Made by a program: the position numbers and the translations under genes. From assembly GCA_963989385.1 (NCBI GenBank), contig OZ022511.1, positions 8,246,001-8,310,000 on the forward strand: a stretch of DNA of 64,000 bases, given 5' to 3'. Positions within the stretch are counted from its first letter, which is position 1; every line of letters starts with the position of its first letter. Source of the DNA: Ctena decussata. Taxonomy: Eukaryota > Mollusca > Bivalvia > Lucinida > Lucinidae. Under the pieces are notes generated by a model that was not told the DNA's origin, did not search any database, and saw only the letters and a program-made list of their open reading frames with translations. Shown here piece by piece: positions 1 through 11,368 of the stretch.

Positions 1-1620
1 TTCAAATCTGTAATCGATTTGCGTACAATACGCAAATAGATTACCGTCTGACGTCAACACCGTACTCGGCTCAGCGCCATGAACTAAAGGAAAACACAAA
101 GAACAAAAAACGTTAGTTTGAGCTCATACAAAAAAACAAGGCCTTATGTTGGTAGACTTCAATTCGTCGTTCCCTGGATCATGTCATGGGCCAGTCCATA
201 TATCATGAGGAACACCAACTTATAATTACACGTGCACGATTATATACTGGTCGCTCCCTGGATCGTACCAGGGACCAGTCTATATATATTAACACACCTT
301 AGTGGACGAACACTGTCCCACACTTGATGTGACCTTCAGATCTTATCACAGAATCTGGCAAAACTGAGCTAACCACTTCCGCCTACATTTTGTGCTTCCC
401 GCCTCTGCCTAGGAACCTTGCACAAACGGCGTTGTAACTGCCTCTACCCGGGTTGGTATTAACCTGGAGACGTAAATCGAATCTCCAGGTGAGACGTGGC
501 TCTAAGTCCTAACAGCTGACTGCCGGACTTGATGTGCCTAAAAATAACGAACTTACACTTAATACATTGTAACTACATAATAACAATACGTAAGACTTGG
601 GCCTGTCTTGGAAATACCATACAACGCCCTCGGCGAATGCCGAGCATAACGTGCACACGCCAGCCGTGTCACTAGACACGACTCGCGCTCACGATGTAAA
701 GCTAAAAGTGTGCTTACCACTTCCGCCAATGAAGAAACGTAGATCCTACTACGCATGTGCGTCGAAGGATCTGACGTCAAACATTGTCAAGAAGTATACT
801 GACGTCAACAGGCATTACCATGACATACCCCACATAAAACATGAATAATCTAAACATAAAACATGAATAATCTAAACAATGTCCTATTTACATTAAATTG
901 ATTGACCAAAATCTAACTCGCATATGTTTTAATTCATTTCTTTAAACTAAGCGTAATACCATTTGCCATAGAATATAATAGCTGAATAAGCGTTTCTCAC
1001 ACATTTGGGATCATAACGTTTGATCTGACATCATGACATCAATGATGTTATACCATATGACGCCGTCTAATGAAGGCAAATCAAACGCATGATGACCAAA
1101 TGCTACCATTATAACTTATGGAAAAAACCCTTAATGCGGTGCATGCTATGGCGTCAATTGACGTCACGAGTATATAAATTAGTTCCATTACAAATCAATC
1201 TACTTCTATAGGCCACGTATACGTGAAACTAATATAAAAAGTGCTGACGTCGCAATAACATGAATGCAACTGAAGTCACATGAATAACATGAATGCAACT
1301 GACGTCACTGGACGTCAAATAGACGCACACCATTGCAACCAACATCAGTGATATAAACTATTTCCGAAATTTACAAAACTTCCTAATATACAAATATTAT
1401 GCGCAGCATGCTTACTAACAAAATCGGTCGACACATGCGCAGCCTGATCACTGCCAACAAAATCAAATCAGTCGACACATATAATCATACCATATCAATC
1501 AGAAGTCACATTTTTCATTCTTAGCCAAACTATTCTAAATAAATATAATAAAATCTTACCCTTCTAGGTCTTAACACAGAATCTGGGCACACAACAATAT
1601 AACATCCATCAAGAATTAAA
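1..1620. other. Intergenic DNA with CRE-like palindromes and short duplications
   Basis: No supported gene. Five perfect TGACGTCA octamers occur at 49, 772, 800, 1159 and 1300. Short local duplications are visible: a block containing TCCCTGGATC followed by CCAGTC(T/C)ATATAT at about 166-212 and 245-292; a 20-bp duplication at 836-877 (AAACATGAATAATCTAAAC); and a 27-bp duplication at 1254-1307 (AATAACATGAATGCAACTGA). The short reading frames here on both strands have no recognisable domain. Confidence 0.6.
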
Positions 1621-1804
1621 CAGCCACGTCTAACTTTTCATTAAAAGATAGGCGTATAAATACTATGCGTCTCACATTAAAATCATGCAATACGCTGTCC
1701 ACGAGAGGTATTCACAAACAACCCATGCATAACGTAGCCACAATTTCCGTAAATGTTTTATTACCACAGTTACCCTAAAAACTGTAGCCTTACTGATTGA
1801 AAGG

Positions 1805-2004
1805 NNNNNNNNNNNNNNNNNNNNNNNNNNNNNNNNNNNNNNNNNNNNNNNNNNNNNNNNNNNNNNNNNNNNNNNNNNNNNNNNNNNNNNNNNNNNNNNN
1901 NNNNNNNNNNNNNNNNNNNNNNNNNNNNNNNNNNNNNNNNNNNNNNNNNNNNNNNNNNNNNNNNNNNNNNNNNNNNNNNNNNNNNNNNNNNNNNNNNNNN
2001 NNNN
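1805..2004. other. Assembly gap of exactly 200 N
   Basis: A run of 200 N, a round number typical of a scaffolding placeholder. AAGG stands immediately before the gap and AAGG immediately after it, so the true gap may be tiny or negative (an unresolved overlap). It cuts the paralogous exon described next. Confidence 0.97.
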
Positions 2005-2336
2005 AAGGAAGTTACCAAACAATATATCTTTACAGTTTTGACTGTCAACCAAAATACGCATTACTGTTTGAAGATATGATATGTCCACGACTGGAGTTAA
2101 ACTATACCGAACATAAGCTGTTTTCCCAAACAAAACCTAGAGAGAAAGAAATATTTGCCTCATTCTTTATGATCAATGGAACACAGCAGAACGTGTCAAG
2201 AGTGTCTGTTTGCCTGGAAAAATATTTTTCTGTGATGTCATTAAATCGCGCTTATCCCTCTGATGGGAAAATGACTCTACAAATACTAGCAGCGCTAGTT
2301 CTGGTTCTCACTGCAAACCATATATCCTGTTCGTAA
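2005..2336 (+). pseudogene. 3' end of a paralogue of the 30.5-35.0 kb gene, cut by the gap
   Basis: The frame GSYQTIYLYS...ISCS* is closely similar, in protein and DNA, to the last third of the exon at 34209-34988 (both contain ALLFEDM, CPRLELNYTEHKLFSQTK, FFMINGTQQNVSRVSVCLEK and a hydrophobic end). It ends at TAA 2334-2336, slightly earlier than the second copy, which continues about ten codons. N-glycosylation sequons NYT, NGT and NVS are kept. A hydrophobic C-terminal stretch (LQILAALVLVLTA) after PSDGK resembles either a GPI-attachment signal or a single membrane anchor. Upstream of the gap, 1760-1804 keeps weak similarity (ALLIER compared with ISLIKQ), but in a different frame, so this copy may be broken. 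The similarity continues into the 3' flank to about 2530. Function unknown; probably the end of a secreted or surface glycoprotein gene. Confidence 0.7.
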
Positions 2337-2996
2337 TTGAGTTTCACATTTTTACCTTAAACCTTTATGGTTCGATTCTTCGTTAATGCCTGTATTTAAT
2401 AGAAACAGTGTACATTTTGCTCAGACATCGCGTTTTGTGGCGTCTAATTTGGGTCTTCACTGTTTGGAAATGCCATTGAATGAGACACTCGTATGCATAA
2501 GTGGGTATTACTTCTGAATTATCGGTGGCACATGCTATTAATAGGCATCTTAAAATGAACACAATCCCTTGTATTAACGAGGAGATCGACGCGCTATTTT
2601 GACCGGCTTTGCAACATTTTGTGTGCAAATTGCAGGGCAATGCTCCGTTAGTACTGAGGTAAGCGGCAATATTGCAGCTAGAGATATTGATAGAAGATTC
2701 GTATGCAAGAGATATGCAGATTCAGATATTGTAAAAATGAAAGAGCATTCGACACTGAGTGAGAATTTGAGTGAAAATGATATCGGCTTGCAATTTGCTG
2801 CTAAATGTTGGACAAATATTTACGATTTCTGACCATGGCCTGAAACGAGGGTTTTTAAAGAAATACATTGTACGTATAGGCAGCAGCCAGGTAATAACGA
2901 TGAGGCCGAAAACTAGTGGCCAGACCGTTTCTTTCTTTTTCAAGCATTATGGTTAAATTTCTGCAGTAATAACGAGCAAACATATTTTTGTCATAG
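2337..2996. other. 3' flank paralogous to 34985-35185 and 37432-37470
   Basis: This flank matches the flank of the second gene copy: TTTCACAT(T/C)TTTACCTTAAA, then the hairpin repeat, then TGGGTATTA...AATTATCGGTGGCACATGC. In the second copy the last part is displaced by a 2.25-kb insertion, so this copy shows the approximate empty site. Beyond 2560 only short unsupported reading frames are present. Confidence 0.6.
2415..2476 (+). repeat. Short hairpin repeat family (CAGACGCCGC type), copy 1
   Basis: A diverged hairpin CAGACATCGC-GTTTTGT-GGCGTCT is followed by AATTTGGGTCTTCACTGTTTG. Other copies lie at 15024, 35101, 39300 and 51036. All share a GC-rich stem of about 10 bp and the downstream phrase GGGTCT. 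The copies here and at 35101 sit at equivalent places behind the two paralogous exons, so this insertion predates the gene duplication. Confidence 0.65.
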
Positions 2997-3060
2997 CACT
3001 AACATTTGCCAAGTCCCGAGGAACAGTTGCCAGCTCCGAGGACCTGGCAAATGTTAGTGC
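2997..3060. repeat. Hairpin with 16-bp perfect arms
   Basis: The arms GCACTAACATTTGCCA and TGGCAAATGTTAGTGC are exact reverse complements around a roughly 32-bp loop that itself contains CCGAGGA-type repeats. No gene or known element is attached to it. Confidence 0.8.
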
Positions 3061-3278
3061 ATGAAAACCCATGTTTCATCCCTATAAGCTACACAGTTTT
3101 ATCCTTTTAGGCAGAATGGATAGTATCTAGCCATTTCTTGCTTGTTATGATGTTGTGGTCACTTGTTTAACTGTCAACTTTGTTTCTGCTTTAATTTTGT
3201 GGTGTAACACAGAAAATAGGTAAAACTACATGTTCTTATATGGTTTATGTATTTTAAGTAAAACTTAATGTATTGTAT

Positions 3279-3455
3279 GAGCCGCTACACGACAAAACCA
3301 AACAAACCAGCATATGTTCCCAGCAGAAACTTAGATCAGGCCGGGCATCTGCCAGTCTGATGAGAGTCTTTGCTGTGCATTTTGGGCAATACCGAGGCTG
3401 ATTTGAGTCTTCACTGAGCGCATATGCCATTTTGTTGGTTTTGTCTTATCGTGAA
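3279..3455. mobile_element. Foldback MITE, GAGCCGCGACACG family, diverged copy
   Basis: Begins GAGCCGCTACACGACAAAACC and ends near TTGTTGGTTTTGTC. The family has long imperfect inverted repeats with the internal phrases CAGACTCAGATCAGCC and GTCTGATCAGA. Better copies lie at 14150, 25274, 30242 and 38881, and a partial one at 20729. This copy is shortened and has lost the perfect right end. Confidence 0.65.
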
Positions 3456-3469
3456 TTTAGTTCTTCACA

Positions 3470-3675
3470 CATAAGCTCCGGTTGCTCAGTAGGTTAAACG
3501 CTGGCCTGCTGTTCTACGTAGCGGCCCCGGGAGTGAGTTCCACGGTAAGTGGGATGTTGTTCGATCTTAAACTGGGTTCCATTGCACACAGTCTTTCATT
3601 ATCACCCACCCCTAGTCCTAGTATGACTGAAATACTGTTAGAAAGGACGTAAAATCGCAAGTCATTCATCCATCC
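3470..3675 (+). mobile_element. tRNA-derived SINE
   Basis: A tRNA-like head (TTGCTCAGTAGGTTAAACGCTGG ... GCGGCCCCGGGAGTGAGTTCC) corresponds to degenerate A and B boxes. It is followed by a conserved tail, CTTTCATTATCACC ... TATGACTGAAATACTGTTAGAAAGGACG, and by (ATCC)n-type ends. The same tail occurs alone at 24362-24456, and the same head and tail, split by an insertion, at 40998-41706. Family assignment to the molluscan tRNA-SINE class is from pattern recognition. Confidence 0.7.
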
Positions 3676-4005
3676 ACATCTTTACACTAGTCTGAGATTT
3701 ACACATGCAACAGGCAACGAAAGCAAAGTAAAGATTTCATAACTCTAGCGTAAAGGCACTGAGAAAATGTCAGTTTTTGACAAAGGCAGATAAGTCAGGA
3801 AACTTTATATATTCTAATGTAATTATGTTACAAGTAAAGTGTAACGGGTATCAAATAAATTATCAACGAACTGTTTTACTGCTATTTCGTTACACATTTA
3901 TTGCAATTTCAAATTAAAATTACAAAACGTCATATTGTTTTTCGGATTAAATCACAAACTAAGTTTCGGATTAATTGTTTTCTTTATTTCTTATAACTTA
4001 TTTAA
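3676..4005. other. AT-rich spacer
   Basis: No gene, strong repeat or regulatory motif recognised. Confidence 0.5.
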
Positions 4006-4503
4006 ACAAGACGACCATTGGTCCTGTAGCTCACCTGAGTCCATTCAGCCTCAGTACTCTAGGGTAAGTTACTCTAAGGCAAATTGAACACATAGGTGGT
4101 GGTATCATACCTTTGATCCTCAGGGTGGAAAATGAAAAAGACAAGAACCATCCGACCTGGCCCAAATTCGAACTGGTCCGATATTTTATCGCTGTCCTAG
4201 ATACCTGCAAGTTTGAAGAACTTGCGGTCAAAACTAAAGGTGCTATGGCCCGGACAACCTTTTCCCCATTATAAGTCTATGGGACCTTTTTGTTGCCATG
4301 GTAACCACAGTTTTAAACCAATCTGTCCCAAAACTATATGAAATTAACCCCCTACCCCAACAATACTACATATAAAATTTGATCAAGAATGGCCAGCTAT
4401 TTAGGCAAATATTAATGCTTAAAAGTGTGGGCATACGACGGACGACAGACCAAGCCTATACTTAAAGCTCACCTTCTGACCCTTTGGCTCCGGTGAGCTA
4501 AAA
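4006..4503. mobile_element. Short Helitron/pearl-like element with AGCTCACCTGAG ends
   Basis: The left end ACAAGACGACCATTGGTCCTG contains a palindrome and is followed by TAGCTCACCTGAG. The right end is a hairpin at 4466-4499 (AGCTCACCTT ... CTCCGGTGAGCT). The two outer words are inverted repeats of each other. The interior holds one unit of the 177-bp array (GACCTGGCCCAAATTCGAAC...) and a (CGGACGAC)-type tract just before the right hairpin. The same ends delimit 6745-8781. A tandem core, microsatellite and terminal hairpin resemble nonautonomous Helitron/Helentron or pearl elements; class is inferred. Confidence 0.6.
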
Positions 4504-5890
4504 CTTGCAACTGTGACCTTAACCTTAGAATGGTGAAATGCAAACTTGTTCAAGATATTGTCCTACTGAACATTTGTGTGAAGTTAAATGAAAATCGGTC
4601 CATAAATGAAGGCGCTAAAGCGATGACAAAGTTTTTTCTAAAAATAGCCACTGTGACCTTGACCTTGACCCCAGATGATGAAACGCAAACTTGTCAAAAA
4701 TATTGCCATATTTATCACCTGTTAAATCGAAATTGGTCCATAAATGAAAGCGATAGAGCAATAACAAAGTTTTTCTACAAACAGTCACTGTGACCTTGAC
4801 TTTGACCTTAGGACGCTAAAACGCAAGCTTGTTCAAGATATTGACATGCAAAACATTTGTGTGAAGTTTAAATCATAATCGGTCCATAAATGAAGGCGCT
4901 AGTGGAATGAAAATGTTTTTCTAAAAATAGCAAATGTGACCTTGATCTTGACCCAAGAATGCTGAAATGCGAAAATTGTCCAAGATACTGTCATACTTAT
5001 CACTTGTGTGATATCAAATTGAATTCGATCCACAAATTGAAGGCGCTAGAGCAATGGCAAAGTTTTTCTAAAAATAGCTCCTGTGTCCTTGACCTTGACC
5101 TCAGAATGCTGAAACATGTTCTTGTCCAAGATATTGTCATACTTATCACTTGTGTGGAAAAAAATCAAAATCATTCCATTCCTGGAGAAGAACTAAATAA
5201 GCATTTATGCTTTCGATCTGATCCAATTGTTTGTATCATGTTTATGTTGTATTCATGTATAGTTTATGATTCAATAAATATGTTTAAACTAATGAAGGCA
5301 CAAGAATGATGACAAAGTTTCTCTAAAAATAGCCACTGTGACCTTGACATTGATCTTAGGATGCTGAAATGCGACCTTATTCAAGATATTGTCTTACTAA
5401 ACATTTGTGTGAAGTATTAATCAAAATCAGTCCATAAATGAAGGCGCTAGAGCGATGACAAAATTTTCTTATAAAATAGCCACTGTGACCTTGACCTCAG
5501 AACGCTGAAACGCAAACTTGTCCAAGATATTGTTATACCAATCACTTGTGTAAAATTAAACTGAATTTGGTCCAAAATCAAGGCGCTACAGCCATGACAA
5601 AGTTTTTCTAAAATTAGCCACTGTGACCTTGACCTTGATGCCAGAATGCTGAAACGTGAACTTGTCTAAGATATTGCCATACGTATCACTTGTGTGAAGT
5701 TAAATTGAAATCCGTCCACAAATGAAGGCGCTTGAGTGATGACAAAGTTTTTCTTAAAATAGCCACCTTGACCTTGACCTTGACTCCATCATGCTGAAAT
5801 GCGAACTCGTTCGAGGTCATGTCATACCCAATATTTGTGTGAACTTACATCAAAATCGGTTAATAAATGAGGTAGCTAGAACGATGACAA
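4504..5890 (+). repeat. Tandem array, about 145-bp unit (GTGACCTTGACC family)
   Basis: About nine diverged units. Each reads roughly TGTGACCTTGACCTTGACC ... GCTGAAACGCAAACTTGTCC, AAGATATTGTCATAC, ATCACTTGTGTGAAGTTAAAT, GGTCCATAAATGAAGGCGC and GACAAAGTTTTTCTAAAAAT. Spacing is mostly 140-147 bp with one expanded interval around 5082-5337. The same unit recurs in inverse orientation at 61095-61900. Open frames within it are by-products of the periodicity. Confidence 0.85.
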
Positions 5891-6744
5891 AAGGTAAACA
5901 TAGGTACATACATATATACCTACGTACGGGACAGACCCTATATCCCCTCCATAACTTCATTGTGCGAGGGGATAATCCAACCTGGCCCACATTCGAAAAG
6001 GTCCGAGATGTTCTGGCCATCCTGGATTCCTGCAAGTTTCACAGAGCTGCGATCAAAAAATGAAGGAGCTATAGACCGGACAACATTTTCCCTACTATAA
6101 GTCTATAAGAAAATATTTTATCGCTCAAGGGCAAGTAAGAATGATCCAACCTGGCCCAAATTCAAACGGGTCCAAGCTGTTTTGACTGTCCTGGATACCT
6201 GCATGTTACAATAAGTTGCGATTAACAATGAAGAAGCTAGGGCCTGGACAACATTTCCCCATTATAAGTCTATGAGAAAATATTTTATCGCTCAAGGGTA
6301 AGTAACTCTGAAAAGAATGATCCAACCTGGCCCAAATTTGAACTGGTCCGAGATGTTTTAGCTGTCCTGGATACCTGCAAGTTACAATAAATTGCGATCA
6401 ACAACGAAGAGGCTAGGGCCCGGACAACATTTCCCTATTGTAAGTCTATAGGAAAATATTTCATCGCTCAAGGGCAAGTAACTCTGAGAAGAATGATCCA
6501 ACCTAGCCCAAATTCGAACTTGTCCGAGATGTTTTGGCTGTCCTGGATACCTGCAAGTTACAAGAAGTTGCGATCAAAATTGATGAAGCTATAGCTAGGA
6601 CCTGGACATCATTTTCCCCATTATAAGACTATGGGAAAATATTCTATCGCTCAAGGGCTAGTAACTCTATAAAGAATGATCCAACCTGGCCCAAATTAGA
6701 ACTGGTCCGAGATGTTTCGGCTGTCTTGGATACCTGCGAGTAAA
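5890..6744 (+). repeat. Tandem array, about 177-bp unit, left part
   Basis: Units contain GGCCCGGACAACATTTTCCC, CATTATAAGTCTATGGGAAA, ATTTTATCGCTCAAGGGCAA, ATCCAACCTGGCCCAAATTC and GTCCGAGATGTTTTGGCTGT, spaced about 172-180 bp. The array is interrupted at 6745 by another element and resumes at 8785. The first unit (5890-6060) begins with a different, pyrimidine-rich head. Confidence 0.85.
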
Positions 6745-8781
6745 ACAAGAGGACCATTGGTCCTGTAGCTCACCTGGGTCCATTCAGCCTCAGTACTCTA
6801 CGGTTAGTTACTCTAAGGCCATCAGTCAATTGGTTTTGGTGATAAAGATTTTTAAAGGTTTTAACCATATATGGGCATGGAGGACATGTTGGTCATGTGA
6901 CCTGGACGTTTGAAAAAATTTTCATTCCCTTAACCCCTGGAGGCTCTATATGAAATTTGGTTTCAAAATTGGCCCATGGGCTTTTGAGGAGATGGTTTGA
7001 TATTGTCAAAATGACAGAGTTCTGGGTCAAAACTCAAAGAATGACCTTGACCTCTTGTACTCATGAATCTTCATGTACTCATTAACATGACTGTATATAC
7101 CGATTTTTAGGAATATATCTTCAAAACTTTCCATGAAATCTTATGTTCTAGCATTTTCCCACATTTGACCTTGCAGTAGAATAGTCAAGGTTAACCCAAG
7201 GTCATTATTTTGAACAATCTTGATAGTACTGGAATTCCCAATGCTACATACCAAGCTTCAAAGCCATCGGTCAATTGGTTCTGGAGCAGAAGATTTTTAA
7301 AGGTTTTAACCATATATGGTCCTGGCGGCCATGTTGGTCATGTGACCTGGACTGTTTGAACAAATTTTCATTCCCTCAATCCCTGGAGGCTTTATATGAA
7401 ATTTTGTTACAACTGGCCCAGTTTTTTTAGGCATATATCTTCAAAACTTTCCCTGAAATCTTATGTTCTAGCATTTTCCCACATTTGACCTTGCAGTAAA
7501 ATAGTCAAGGTTAACCCAAGGTCATTATTTTGAAGAATTTTGATAGTACTGGAATTCCCAATGCTACATACCAAGCTTCAAAGCTATCGGTCAATTGGTT
7601 CTGGAGAAGAAGATTTTTAAAGGTTTTAACCATATATGGTCCTGGCGGCCATGTTGGTCGTGTGACCTGGACTGTTTGAACAAATTTTCATTTCCTCAAT
7701 CCCTGGAGGCTTTATATGAAATTTCGTTGCAACTGGCCCAGTTTTATTTAGGAGATTGTTTGATATTGTCAAAATATGAGAGTTCTGGGTCAAAGGTCAA
7801 AGAATGACCTTGACCTCTTGTACTCATGAATCTTCATGTACTCATTAAGATAACTGTATATACCAATTCTTAGGCATATCTCTTCAAAACTTTCCATGAA
7901 ATCTTATGTTCTAGCATTTTCCCATATTTGACCTTGCCGTAAAAAAGGTCAAGGTCAACCCATGGTCATAATTTGAACAATCTTGACAGTACTCGAGTAC
8001 CCTAAGCTACATACCAAGTTTCAAGGCCATCGGTCAATTGGTTCTTGAGAAGAAGATTTTTAAAGGTTTTTACCATATATGGGCATGGCGGCCATGTTGG
8101 TCATGTGACCTGGACCGTATGAATAAGTTTTTGTTCCCTTAACTCCTGGAGGCTCTATATGAAATTTGGTTTCAATTGGCCCAGGGGCTTTTGAGGAGAT
8201 TGTTTGGAATTGTCAAAATATGAGAGTTCTGGGTCAAAGGTCAAAGAATGACCTTGACCTCTTGTACTCACAAATCTTCATGTACTCATTAAGATGACTG
8301 TAGATACCAATTTTTATCCCAAAATCTTCAACAGTTTCCAAGATATCTTATGTTCTAGCATTTTGCCATATAAAAGCACAAGGAAGCAAATTTGACCTTA
8401 CCGTAAAAAAGGTCAAGGTCATAATTTGAACAACCTTGGTAGTACTCCCGTACCCGATGCTACATACCAAGTTTCAAGGCCATCGACCTACTGGTTCTGG
8501 AGAAGAAGATTTTTTTAGGTTTTTACCATATATGGGCATGGCGGCCATGTTGGTCATGTGACCAGGACCGTTTGAACAACTTTTTGTTCCTAAGGTCCCA
8601 GGAGGCTCTATATGAAATTTGGTTACAATCGGCCTAGCGGTTTCAGAGGAGAAGTCGTTTGAAATTGTGGACGGACGGACGACGGACGGACGGACGGACG
8701 ACGGACGACGGACGACGACGGACGACGGAGCCTGACCATACTATAAGCTCCCCCGGAGCCTCTGGCTCAGGTGAGCTAAAA
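6745..8781. mobile_element. Helitron/pearl-like element nested in the 177-bp array
   Basis: The left end has the palindrome AGGACCATTGGTCCT followed by TAGCTCACCTGGG. The right end is the hairpin at 8746-8777 (AGCTCCCCCGGAGCC ... CTCAGGTGAGCT), preceded by a (GACGGACG)n tract at 8668-8728. The core holds four to five units of about 320-450 bp, recognised by CCATATATGGGCATGGCGGC and CATGTTGGTCATGTGACCTGG near 6867, 7312, 7634, 8074 and 8526. The host repeat reads across the junctions (TACCTGCGAGTAA before, AGCTGCGATCAAAA after), which shows a clean insertion. No protein coding. Confidence 0.75.
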
Positions 8782-8784
8782 AAG

Positions 8785-9396
8785 CTGCGATCAAAATGAA
8801 AAAGCTAGGGCCCGGACAACATTTCCCCATTATAAGTCTAAAGGAAAATATTTCATCGCTCAAGGGCAAGAAACTCTGAGAAGAATAATCGAACCTAGCC
8901 CAAATTCGAACTGGTCTGAGATGTTATGGCTGTCCTGGCTTCCTGCATGTTACAAGAAGTTGCGATCAAAATTGATGAAGCTAGGGCCCGGACAACATTT
9001 TCCCCAGTATAAGTCCATGGGAAAATATTTTATCGCTCAAGGGCAAGTAACTCTAAAAAGAATAATCCAACCTGACCCAAATTCGAACTGGTCCGAGATG
9101 TTTCAACCGTCCTAGATACCTGCAAGTTACAAGACGCTGCAATCAAAAATGAGGAAGCTAGGGCCCGGACAACATTTTCTCCATTATAAGTCTATGGGAC
9201 CTTTTTGTTGCCATGGTAACCAGAGTTTTAAACCAATCTGTCCGAAAACTATTTGCAATAAATCCCCCATCCCAACAATGCTACACATAAAATTTGATCA
9301 AGATTGGCCAGCTGTTTTAGCAGATATTAATGTTTAAAAGTGTGGACGTACGACGTACGACGGACGACGGACGCCGGACGACGGACCAAGCCTATA
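8785..9396 (+). repeat. 177-bp tandem array resumes; element 3' part
   Basis: Three further units of the array seen at 5890-6744, followed by a segment (9170-9396) homologous to 4250-4460 (TTGTTGCCATGGTAACCA, AAAATTTGATCAAGATTGGC). It ends in a (CGGACGACGG)n tract and CCAAGCCTATACTATA. Its terminal hairpin is missing here and reappears at 13571-13604 after the 4.16-kb insertion. Confidence 0.8.
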
Positions 9397-9404
9397 CTAT
9401 AAAC

Positions 9405-9540
9405 GGTAGCCGGACGTTTCGGACCCAAGACGTTTCGGACCCAAATATTTTGGACGTTTCGGACCCAGACCTTTTCGGACCCAAGACGTTTCGGACCCAG
9501 GGACGTTTCGGTCCCAAGACTTTTCGGACCCTGTTAAGCG
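9405..9540 (+). repeat. Left minisatellite of the foldback insertion
   Basis: Six or more copies of (G)GACGTTTCGGACCCAAGAC with variants (AAATATTTTGGACG, CCAGACCTTTTCGGACCC). Confidence 0.85.
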
Positions 9541-10001
9541 GACGACTATAAACTGAAATAGTCTGCGACAACCAGTTATCTTTCTTATCAAGACACTTGG
9601 ATAATAATGCAACTGACTAGCTTTATAAGGAATCGGTCACACTTCTTGTGCAACCCACTGCCAGTTTACCTGTTTGGTCAGTAAATTGCACACGGATCGA
9701 AATAGTTGTTTTGAAATCCTATTCGGCTGCCTGATGAATCATTTTTTTGAAAAAAAAAATAAACGAATAAATAAACGAATTTATTAGATATCAAAAGTCT
9801 ACAAACCACATGCTTCTAGTAATGGCTATCACCGCAGAATTCCATGGCATACGTTTTTTTATTTGGTCTCATAAAACATATAACCTGCCGCACGTTTAGA
9901 AGGTTTAAACATATTGTATTGCTTATAAAGCCAAATACAAGCAAATGGGTGGGGCCACAAGTTCTAGCATTGACTATATCGCAATCGCATCGTTGGGCTG
10001 A

Positions 10002-10002
<1 letters not shown>
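9541..10002. other. Unassigned interior of the foldback insertion
   Basis: AT-rich, with (AAATAAACG)-type simple sequence near 9755-9780. No gene recognised. Confidence 0.4.
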
Positions 10003-10066
<64 letters not shown>

Positions 10067-10190
10067 ATCTAGAATCTAATCTAATCTAATCTAATCTGTC
10101 TATCTTTCTATCGATCTATCTATCTATCTATCTATCTATCAGCCGCTATGACATTAAATGTGATCTATCAGCCGCTATGACATTAAATGG
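10003..10190 (+). repeat. (TCTA)n microsatellite and 27-bp duplication
   Basis: About sixteen TCTA units at 10003-10066, an (ATCTA)-type interruption, and more TCTA at 10117-10140. These are followed by two copies of a word containing ATCAGCCGCTATGACATTAA at 10137-10190. Confidence 0.9.
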
Positions 10191-11137
10191 GATCATTTTT
10201 AGAAAAGTTTTGACAGTATTTTTTTGTATTTTTAAGCCATAGTGCACATGTTTAGAGTGCTAGTAAAATACTTTGCTTTCGAACCCATAACCTACGTATG
10301 TTTCATGGACATGCTTAATGTATTTGTTTGAATTATTTTGCGCATCAATACAGACTGACCAGAGTTTACCCTGGCTCATATCAAAGACTGAATTTGGGAA
10401 GATGGAGGGTCTATCCAAGATTGCATGGCTGCAAAGGCCTATCCGAGTTCGCAATTGGTATATGCGACAGGTTAACGCAATTCTTAACATTGGTTAACTT
10501 GATCACAGACGCTGACAAGGACGCTGACGCTAACGCTGACGCGTACTTGGATTACGACGCCGGAGGTATATAGCATAAGCTCTCCTTTGCATTCGCAAAG
10601 GCGCTGTAGAAATCCATATTCTGACAATGTGTCGCGGTAAAGTTCGTCAAAAACACTTCACTATTTTCTCCGCTGTTTTGGTGGAAATCAAAAGCCCGGC
10701 GTATCCACGGCACTGCAGGGACACCTCTTAGGTAAAAACACGGTACTTAAGCCCCGCTATGCCCCTCCGCTATTCCCGGCCCCATTGGGGCCATGGTTGC
10801 AAATGACTGGTGCATAAAAGTTAAAAGATAAACTTCCTTTTCATTTAACAATTTCCAAACATTTTTCTTGTACTAAATTTCGTTAGACATTATATCACCA
10901 TAATTAAATTCTGGGTAAAACTTCATTGATAAATTTCGCAAATTTACAAAATCATCAGCCAGTAAGGAAATTAATATCAGATTCCTCAATCTTGCGATGA
11001 TATCAACATGATCTTCTCATTCGCGCACGTGATTGTCACCGCATTTGAACCAGTCACACGATTTCTTCCACATGCTTTATTTCTTTCTTTCCTTTTTAAC
11101 ATATATTTTGTTGCAATAGTATGCCCTAAACCGATAG
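10191..11137. other. No gene seen; short GACGCT repeat
   Basis: Unassigned DNA. A short (GACGCT)n-like run lies at 10507-10545, and a GC-rich patch with the palindrome GGCCCCATTGGGGCC at about 10778-10792. Confidence 0.5.
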
Positions 11138-11142
11138 CTAAT

Positions 11143-11300
11143 CAGTGGGGGATCCAGAGGGGGTTCAGGCGGGTTCAAACGAACCCCCTCTTCAGCCTTA
11201 ATTATTTCATTTTCATGGGGAATATCAGGAAAAAAAATTGGTCGAACTGCTCAAATCGAACAGCTAATTTGAACCCCCTTTCCAAAATTTCTGGCCCCTG
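11143..11300. mobile_element. 158-bp MITE with 5-bp target duplication
   Basis: CTAAT flanks both ends (11138-11142 and 11301-11305). The termini are inverted with small gaps: CAGTGGGGGATCCAGA on the left, and CAGGGGCCAGA as the reverse complement of the right end. It contains two GAACCCCCT words and GGTTCAAACGAACCCC. The CAGGGGCGGATCC-like terminus recalls hAT or similar cut-and-paste families, but a 5-bp duplication does not fit hAT (8 bp), so the superfamily is open. Confidence 0.7.
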
Positions 11301-11318
11301 CTAATATTCAGTTTGAAC

Positions 11319-11320
<2 letters not shown>

Positions 11321-11366
<46 letters not shown>
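11321..11366 (+). repeat. (GA)n microsatellite
   Basis: AGAGAG run with one GAAAG interruption. Confidence 0.95.

Positions 11367-11368
<2 letters not shown>

Noticed and set aside
559..848. Overlapping short open frames on both strands near 0.6-0.8 kb
   Set aside because: No domain, no splice context, compositionally like the surroundings.
2599..2956. Two overlapping frames of about 60-75 codons after the paralogue exon
   Set aside because: No recognised motif and no second copy in the window; frames overlap each other and an antisense frame.
4530..6063. Frames of 87-116 codons in the tandem arrays
   Set aside because: They follow the repeat periodicity and contain LTLTPDD-type translations of the TGACCTTGACC word, not protein motifs.
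10003..10140. CRISPR-like regular repeats
   Set aside because: Simple TCTA microsatellite; no spacers. No other array in the window has the repeat/spacer pattern, and the genome is eukaryotic.
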